64,000 nt of DNA from Microbacterium sp. YJN-G (GTDB lineage Bacteria; Actinomycetota; Actinomycetes; Actinomycetales; Microbacteriaceae). Position 1 is the stretch's first letter; each line of letters starts with the position of its first letter. The notes under the pieces were generated by a model. It was given only the letters and a program-made list of their open reading frames with translations. It was not told the origin of the DNA and ran no database searches. Where the stretch lies: the NCBI RefSeq assembly GCF_015040615.1, contig NZ_CP060402.1, forward strand, positions 1,798,001 through 1,862,000. Reading direction: 5' to 3'. The translations under genes were made by a program, and so were the position numbers. Below, in pieces: positions 58,995 through 64,000 of the stretch.

Positions 58995-59561
58995 GTGGCT
59001 GTTCTTCCGATCCGCATCATGGGCGACCCCGTTCTGCACTCCCCCGCATCCGAGGTGACCGAGATCACCGACGAGGTGCGCACGCTGGTGGCCGACATGT
59101 ACGAGACGATGGATCTCGCCCCCGGCGTCGGCCTGGCGGCCCCTCAGGTGGGCGTGCCGCAGCGCATCTACGTGTACTCGTACGTGGATGACGACGACCG
59201 CCCATGGCGCGGAGAGATCATCAACCCCGAACTGTGGATGACCCCGCCCGAGCCCGGCTCCCCCGACCCGGACGAGGAGTCCGAGGGCTGCCTGTCGTTC
59301 CCCGGCGAGCGATTCCCGCTGCGCCGCTCCGACCGCGTGCTGGTGACCGGCGTCGACCTGTCCGGCGAGCCGGTCCGCATCGAGGTCGACGGCTGGCGTG
59401 CGCGCATCATGCAGCACGAGTTCGATCACCTCGACGGCATCCTGTACGTCGACCGTCTGTCGGACGGCGACTGGAAGACCGTGCAGAAGATCGCCCGCAA
59501 GCGCGGCTGGACCCGCGGCGGCGCGAGCTGGACGCCCGGCGTGGACGACCTCGAGGGGTGA
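58995..59561 (+). CDS. def: Peptide deformylase
   Basis: A 188-residue metalloenzyme removing the formyl group from nascent N-terminal methionine. Motif 1 GVGLAAPQ is at residues 44-51, motif 2 EGCLS at 97-101 (Cys99 binds the metal) and motif 3 HEFDH at 141-145. A GTG start follows a TAGTGT hexamer by 6 nt, so the transcript is probably leaderless. The gene is followed closely by ddh. fmt is not adjacent. Confidence 0.96.
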   Translation: MAVLPIRIMGDPVLHSPASEVTEITDEVRTLVADMYETMDLAPGVGLAAPQVGVPQRIYVYSYVDDDDRPWRGEIINPELWMTPPEPGSPDPDEESEGCLSFPGERFPLRRSDRVLVTGVDLSGEPVRIEVDGWRARIMQHEFDHLDGILYVDRLSDGDWKTVQKIARKRGWTRGGASWTPGVDDLEG

Positions 59562-59565
59562 TGGC

Positions 59566-60546
59566 ATGAGCATCCGGATCGGCATCGTCGGCTACGGCAA
59601 TCTCGGACGCGGCGTGGAGCAGGCGATCGCACTCAATCCCGACCTGCGGCTCGTCGGCGTCTTCTCGCGCCGCGACCCGGCGTCGGTGACGACACTGCGC
59701 GCCGACACGGCCGTGCACCGTATGGACGACCTCGCGGGCATGCGGGACGAGACCGATGTGCTGGTGCTGTGCGGCGGGTCGAAGAGCGACCTGCCCGAGC
59801 AGACGCCGCAGCTGGCGTCGATGTTCAGCGTGGTCGACAGCTTCGACACGCACGCCCGCATCCCCGAGCACTTCGCCGCCGTGGATGCGGCGGCGCGAGC
59901 GGCCGGCACGACCGCGATCATCTCCACCGGGTGGGACCCGGGCCTGTTCTCGCTGCAGCGCCTGTACGGCGAGGCGATCCTGCCGCAGGGCGAGACCTAC
60001 ACGTTCTGGGGCCGCGGGCTCAGCCAGGGGCATTCGGATGCCATCCGCCGCGTGCCGGGCGTCGCGGCCGGCGTGCAGTACACGATCCCCTCCGACGACG
60101 CGATCACGCAGGTGCGCGCGGGCGAGCGCCCGCAGCTGAGCACCCGCGAGAAGCACACCCGCGAATGCTTCGTCGTGCTCGAGGACGGTGCGGACGCGGA
60201 TGCCGTGCGCGAGGCGATCGTGACGATGCCGGACTACTTCGAGCCGTACGACACGACCGTCGAGTTCATCACCGCCGAGGAGCTCGCGCGTGACCACGCC
60301 GGCGTCCCGCACGGCGGGTTCGTGATCCGCAGCGGCACGACGTCGGCGGGCACGGATCAGACGCTGGAGTTCCGGCTCGCGCTGGACTCGAACCCGGAGT
60401 TCACCGCCAGCGTCCTGGTCGCCTACGCGCGCGCGGCCGCCCGTCTGGCCGCCGCCGGCGGCCACGGTGCGAAGACGCCGTTCGACGTGGCCCCCGGTCT
60501 GCTCTCCCCCAAGACCCCCGAGCAGCTCCGCGCCGAGCTCCTCTGA
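59566..60546 (+). CDS. ddh: meso-Diaminopimelate D-dehydrogenase
   Basis: A 326-residue NADPH enzyme making meso-DAP directly from tetrahydrodipicolinate and ammonia (or the reverse). The cofactor motif is RIGIVGYGNLGRGVEQAI near residues 4-21; VLCGGSKSDLPEQTPQLASM, SFDTHARIPEHF and STGWDPGLFSLQRLYG are conserved blocks. It follows def by 4 nt. If the organism has lysine or ornithine in its peptidoglycan, as many Microbacterium do, the gene would instead feed lysine synthesis (inference). GAGGGG lies about 8 nt before the ATG. Confidence 0.92.
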   Translation: MSIRIGIVGYGNLGRGVEQAIALNPDLRLVGVFSRRDPASVTTLRADTAVHRMDDLAGMRDETDVLVLCGGSKSDLPEQTPQLASMFSVVDSFDTHARIPEHFAAVDAAARAAGTTAIISTGWDPGLFSLQRLYGEAILPQGETYTFWGRGLSQGHSDAIRRVPGVAAGVQYTIPSDDAITQVRAGERPQLSTREKHTRECFVVLEDGADADAVREAIVTMPDYFEPYDTTVEFITAEELARDHAGVPHGGFVIRSGTTSAGTDQTLEFRLALDSNPEFTASVLVAYARAAARLAAAGGHGAKTPFDVAPGLLSPKTPEQLRAELL

Positions 60547-60582
60547 CGGTCGACCCGCCTGTCGGTTCCGGGGCGGGAACGA

Positions 60583-60611
60583 CGAAACCCCGCCACGAGG
60601 ACGGGGTTTCG
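60583..60611. terminator. Hairpin terminator between ddh and tRNA-Asn
   Basis: CGAAACCCCG (60583-60592) pairs perfectly with CGGGGTTTCG (60602-60611) around a 9-nt loop. It lies 36 nt after the ddh stop and 7 nt from the 3' end of the convergent tRNA gene, so it can serve both. Confidence 0.85.
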
Positions 60612-60618
60612 AGGGGAG

Positions 60619-60694
60619 TGGCTCCCCGGCTTGGACTCGAACCAAGAACCTGCCGGTTAACAGCCGGCTGCTCTGCCAATTGAGCTACCGAGGA
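60619..60694 (-). tRNA. tRNA-Asn (anticodon GTT)
   Basis: The minus strand gives acceptor TCCTCGG paired with CCGGGGA (one G-T), D arm GCTC-AATTGGCA-GAGC, anticodon loop CTGTTAA reading GTT, and T arm CTTGG-TTCGAGT-CCAAG. The 3' GCCA is encoded, so CCA is present in the gene. Confidence 0.95.
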
Positions 60695-60782
60695 TCATGT
60701 TCCCCGCGGGCGGGCAACTCACCCAGCTTAGCAAACTCCGCGGCCGCTCCCGAACACGACGGGCACCCCGGGCGTGGCGCGT

Positions 60783-61550
60783 TCAGCCCGCGGCATCCGC
60801 CTCGGCATTCGGCGACCAGACGAGGTTCTTCCCGATCCCCCGCGCCACCACATGGCCGCTGCGCAGCAGCAGCGCCTCGGCGTCGAGCTCGCGGATGAAC
60901 GCCGCGTCGTTGGTGACCAGCAGGGCCGCCATAGACTGCTCGGTGCGGCGGCGGGTGATGGCCTCGAACACGACCGGACGCACCTCCAGGTCGAGGTTGG
61001 CGAGCGGCTCGTCGGCGATCAGCACGCGCGGCTCGAGCATGAAGGCGCGGGCGATGGCGACGCGCTGGCGCATCCCGGCACTGAGCTCGTACGGGAACTT
61101 CGATGCGGCCCCGAGCGGCAGGTGCAGTTCGTCGAGCAGCGACGCCACGCGGATCGCGAGCGCCTTGGTGTTGACCTTCCGCTCGCGCGAGGTGACCGGT
61201 TCGGAGATGACCTCGCCGACCGTGAGCCGCGGCGGCAGGTTCGCACCGGCGCCCTGCCCGACGTAGCCGCTCAGCGCGGTCAGCATCCGGCGCCTGCGAC
61301 CGGGCTTGCGGATGTCGATGCCGCAGACCTCCGCACGTCCGCCTGCCACCCTCAGCGACTCGTCGCCGACGCCCGCCAGCGCGGCCACGAGGGTCGACTT
61401 GCCCGATCCGGTCGCACCGCCGACGCACATGAGCTCACCGGCGTGCAGCGTGAACGTGACGCCGTCGACGGCGCGGGTCACGCCGCCGTGCCCGATCCTG
61501 TCGATGACGAGGTCGGAACACTCTATGGCGATGTCACTGGCGGCGGGCAT
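60783..61550 (-). CDS. ABC transporter ATP-binding protein without adjacent permease
   Basis: A 255-residue ATPase domain: Walker A GATGSGKS, signature ELSAGMRQRVAIARAFM, Walker B LIADEPLANLDLEVRP, switch region LLVTNDAAFIRELDAE in which the usual switch His is replaced by Asn (TND for THD). The insert resembles peptide-importer ATPases. The ATG at 61550 has AGGA 7 nt upstream. It is next to dnaG on the same strand. The missing His may reduce hydrolysis, so function is uncertain. Confidence 0.84.
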   Translation of the reverse strand: MPAASDIAIECSDLVIDRIGHGGVTRAVDGVTFTLHAGELMCVGGATGSGKSTLVAALAGVGDESLRVAGGRAEVCGIDIRKPGRRRRMLTALSGYVGQGAGANLPPRLTVGEVISEPVTSRERKVNTKALAIRVASLLDELHLPLGAASKFPYELSAGMRQRVAIARAFMLEPRVLIADEPLANLDLEVRPVVFEAITRRRTEQSMAALLVTNDAAFIRELDAEALLLRSGHVVARGIGKNLVWSPNAEADAAG

Positions 61551-61584
61551 GACCCTATCCTGCCCGGTGAATCCGCCGGCGAGC

Positions 61585-63456
61585 TCACGACTCGGCGAAC
61601 CGCAGCCGCTCCGCGTCGAGGTCGCGCAGTCGCATCCGCAGCGCCCGCCCGCCGTCGGAGTCGGCGGCCACGCGCTGCACGGCACCCAGCAGCTCGTTCT
61701 TCTCCCGGTCGATCGCACGCACGATGAGGCGCCGGCACAGGTCGGCGGCCGAGGCCACCGCGCCCTCCTCGTCGCGGGCGGGGAACGGCATCATCAGCAG
61801 TTCGCCCGCGAGGCTGCGATACGGCTCGCGCACGGCATCCGCCGCCGTCGTGGCCCAGCCGACCCGGGTGCGGTCGCCGACCGCGGCGACCGACTCGCGT
61901 ACGGCCTCAAGGGCCGGATGCCGGAACGGCTCGGACAGCGCCCTGGCGAGCATGTCCTGGTCGATGCGGTGACCGTACTGCAGCGCCCCCATGAGCGCGT
62001 CGCGTTCGATCGCGACGTCGGCTGTGCGAGGCAGATCGGCGAGCCGCACGCGGGTCGCGGTCTGGCCGTCGCCGGCATCCGCGGCGGGATGCTGCGCACG
62101 CTGCGGCTCGCGCGCATCGCGAGCGGAGTCGGATGCTCCGCGCGCGGCGCGCTGCACCTGCTGATGCACGGCGGTGGGGTCCATGCCCAGACGCCGCGCG
62201 AGGACGCGCTCGTAGCCCGGCCGCAGCAGCTCGTCGCGGATCTCGGCCACGATGGGCGCGGCGGCGCGCAGCGCGCCCACCTGCCCTTCGACGGTCGACA
62301 GGTCGTAGCCTGCGAGCTTGCGGTCGATCGCGAACTCGAACATCGGCACCTTGGCGTCCATCAGCCCGCGCACGGCCGCATCACCGCGTGTGAGGCGCAG
62401 GTCGCAGGGGTCGAGGCCGTCCGGGGCCACCGCGACGAAGGTCTGTGCGGTGAACCGCGAGTCCTCGGAGAACGCTCGCAGCGCCGCCTTCTGCCCCGCC
62501 TCGTCGCCGTCGAAGGTGAAGACCACCTCGCCGGCCGCCGAGTCGTCGCCCATCACGCGGCGCAGCACCTTGATGTGCTCGGCGGCGAACGCCGTGCCGC
62601 AGGTCGCGATCGCCGTGGTCACCCCGGCCAGGTGGCAGGCCATCACATCCGTGTACCCCTCGACGACGACGACCCGCCGCGGGTCGCCGCGGGCGATGTC
62701 GCGCTTGGCGAGGTCGAGCCCGTAGAGCACCTGCGTCTTCTTGTACAGCGGCGTCTCGGGGGTGTTCAGGTACTTCGGCCCCTGATCGTCGTCGTAGAGC
62801 TTGCGTGCCCCGAAGCCGATGGTCTGCCCGGTGACATCGCGGATCGGCCAGATCAGGCGTCCGCGGAAGCGGTCGTACACCCCGCGCTGTCCCGTCGAGA
62901 CGAGGCCCGCCGTGCTGAGCTCGTCGCGCGTGAAGCCCTGTGCGTTCAGCGCCTTGAGCATGTTGTCCCAGCCGCGCGGCGCGTAGCCGACGCCGAAGTG
63001 CGCAGCGGCTCCCGCGTCGAAGCCCCGCTCGCCGAGGAAGCGCCGCGCCGTCTCGGCCTCAGGGCTGAGCAGCTGCCCGCGGAAGTACTCGGCCGCCGCG
63101 GTGTTCGCCGCGTACAGGCGGCTGCGGCCGCTCGTCTCGGGGGCGGCGCCGCCGTCCTCGTAGTGCAGCGCGTAGCCGATGCGGCCCGCGAGGCGCTCGA
63201 CGGCCTCGGTGAAGCTGACATGGTCGAGCTCACGCAGGAACGAGTAGACGTCGCCGGAGGCACCGCATCCGAAGCAGTGGTAGAAGCCCACCTGCGGGCG
63301 GACGTGGAAGCTCGGGCTCTTCTCGTCGTGGAAGGGGCACAGCCCCTTCATCGACCCGACGCCGGCGGACTTCAGCGCCACGCGCTCGCCGACGATGTCG
63401 GCGATGTTCGTGCGGGATTTGACCTCTTCGACGTCGGACTGCCGGATGCGGGGCAT
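61585..63456 (-). CDS. dnaG: DNA primase
   Basis: A 623-residue primase. The N-terminal CHC2 zinc domain has Cys40, His43, Cys61 and Cys64 (CPFHDEKSPSF and CFGCGASGDV). The TOPRIM catalytic core holds the acidic motifs around VVVEGYTDVMACHLAG and VFTFDGDEAGQKAALRAF. It makes RNA primers for replication and binds DnaB through its C-terminal region. The start overlaps the upstream dgt stop by one base (TGATG), so the two are coupled. Confidence 0.96.
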   Translation of the reverse strand: MPRIRQSDVEEVKSRTNIADIVGERVALKSAGVGSMKGLCPFHDEKSPSFHVRPQVGFYHCFGCGASGDVYSFLRELDHVSFTEAVERLAGRIGYALHYEDGGAAPETSGRSRLYAANTAAAEYFRGQLLSPEAETARRFLGERGFDAGAAAHFGVGYAPRGWDNMLKALNAQGFTRDELSTAGLVSTGQRGVYDRFRGRLIWPIRDVTGQTIGFGARKLYDDDQGPKYLNTPETPLYKKTQVLYGLDLAKRDIARGDPRRVVVVEGYTDVMACHLAGVTTAIATCGTAFAAEHIKVLRRVMGDDSAAGEVVFTFDGDEAGQKAALRAFSEDSRFTAQTFVAVAPDGLDPCDLRLTRGDAAVRGLMDAKVPMFEFAIDRKLAGYDLSTVEGQVGALRAAAPIVAEIRDELLRPGYERVLARRLGMDPTAVHQQVQRAARGASDSARDAREPQRAQHPAADAGDGQTATRVRLADLPRTADVAIERDALMGALQYGHRIDQDMLARALSEPFRHPALEAVRESVAAVGDRTRVGWATTAADAVREPYRSLAGELLMMPFPARDEEGAVASAADLCRRLIVRAIDREKNELLGAVQRVAADSDGGRALRMRLRDLDAERLRFAES

Positions 63457-64000
63457 CAGACGGCCCCTTCGACGGGCACGCGGGTCGCCGGGCGACGGTG
63501 TGCGCCGGGGCGCACGTGGCGGGGCGTCCAGATGCCGACCTCAGCGGGGTCGATCTCGCCCACCAGGCGGTTGTGCCAGTCGACGGCGGTCTGGTCGGTG
63601 AGGCTGGCGACCTGGTCGACGACCACGCGGGCGCGTTCGGCATCCGTCGTCGCGGCGACGAAGTCGGCGGCGAATGCGGGCTCGAGCACGTCGGCGCCGG
63701 CCGACCACAGCGCGTCCGTCGACCACAGGGCGTCCGCGAGCCGGGTGAGCACGCGGCGCTGCTCCTTGTAGACGCCCTTGCGGGCGTCGATGGTCACGAT
63801 GGCCTGCCCCATGATGCCCTTGAGCACGGCGATCTCGGACTCGACCACGCGGGGCACGACGACGTGGCCGTGATAGCGGGCGAGGGACGGCCCCGGGTAC
63901 GCCTCCCGGGTCGCTGCGACCGAGGCGCGGGCGAAGCGGCCGATGAGGTCGCTGGTGAGGTTCTTCAGGCGTGCCAGGTCGCGGCGCGAACGGTCGAAGG
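63456..64000 (-). CDS. dgt: Deoxyguanosinetriphosphate triphosphohydrolase-like protein (N-terminus outside window)
   Basis: The C-terminal 180 or so residues of a dGTPase. The visible part begins FDRSRRDLARLKNLTSDLIG and contains ARYHGHVVVPRVVESEIAVL, IDARKGVYKEQRRVLTRLAD and DWHNRLVG. Placement directly upstream of dnaG with a one-base overlap is the usual actinobacterial arrangement (dgt-dnaG). The HD-domain catalytic residues are in the missing N-terminal part, so activity cannot be judged here. Confidence 0.9.
   Translation of the reverse strand, partial: FDRSRRDLARLKNLTSDLIGRFARASVAATREAYPGPSLARYHGHVVVPRVVESEIAVLKGIMGQAIVTIDARKGVYKEQRRVLTRLADALWSTDALWSAGADVLEPAFAADFVAATTDAERARVVVDQVASLTDQTAVDWHNRLVGEIDPAEVGIWTPRHVRPGAHRRPATRVPVEGAV

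Overview
The window is high-GC chromosomal DNA from an actinobacterium. Gene content, gene order and the constant recurrence of GGATGCC/GGCATCC in coding sequence point to Microbacteriaceae, most likely Microbacterium or a close relative (recognition from memory, not a database search). Genes are densely packed on both strands with many ATGA/GTGA overlaps. I see no prophage, insertion sequence or CRISPR array, so nearly everything is core or household content.

Layout. 1-9.1 kb: cut YihY/BrkB membrane protein, small acidic protein overlapping a tRNA-Met(CAT), gamma-carbonic anhydrase, Dps, amidohydrolase and PaiB-type protein, AGCS amino-acid/sodium symporter, Nei/Fpg glycosylase, RpiB and coproporphyrin ferrochelatase. 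9.2-22.4 kb: aminopeptidase N, MscS channel with truncated haemoglobin, FAD dehydrogenase, two thioesterases, EttA, a lipoprotein, an SSB, MsrA, a LysE exporter and an exonuclease. 22.4-31.3 kb: ribosomal protein L31, ABC ATPase, divergent glgA/glgC, SerB, a hydrolase, FabG, small membrane proteins and SURF1, then an AbiEi-like/DUF559-like protein flanked by two 76-bp direct repeats. 31.6-42.7 kb: second ABC-F ATPase, DedA, a NarL-type two-component pair, a membrane acyltransferase, the biotin uptake module bioY-bioM-bioN with a CHY zinc-finger gene and a divergent BioQ-like TetR regulator, an MFS pump and a MalY-type lyase. 42.8-49.5 kb: SUF operon (sufB-sufD-Rieske-sufC-sufT) divergent from ctaA, then convergent ctaB. 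49.7-57.9 kb: pentose-phosphate operon tkt-tal-pgi-zwf-opcA-pgl. 57.8-64 kb: DMT transporter, def, ddh, tRNA-Asn(GTT), ABC ATPase, dnaG and a cut dgt.

How the genes work together. CpfC, CtaA, CtaB and SURF1 serve haem synthesis and cytochrome oxidase assembly. The SUF genes build Fe-S clusters. GlgA and GlgC make glycogen from a shared promoter region. The tkt operon carries almost the whole pentose-phosphate pathway plus Pgi. BioY, BioM and BioN form an ECF biotin importer, probably repressed by the TetR protein.

Unexplained structure. (1) Between ctaA and ctaB lie five copies of a 51-nt interrupted palindrome at an exact 64-nt period, so 19-nt arms alternate in orientation every 32 nt. (2) Two 76-bp direct repeats bracket the AbiEi-like/DUF559-like gene, one ending at its stop codon. 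(3) About twenty genes have a TANNNT hexamer 6-9 nt before the start codon, the signature of leaderless transcripts. (4) A dispersed intergenic-type repeat has become the coding C-terminus of the DMT transporter.
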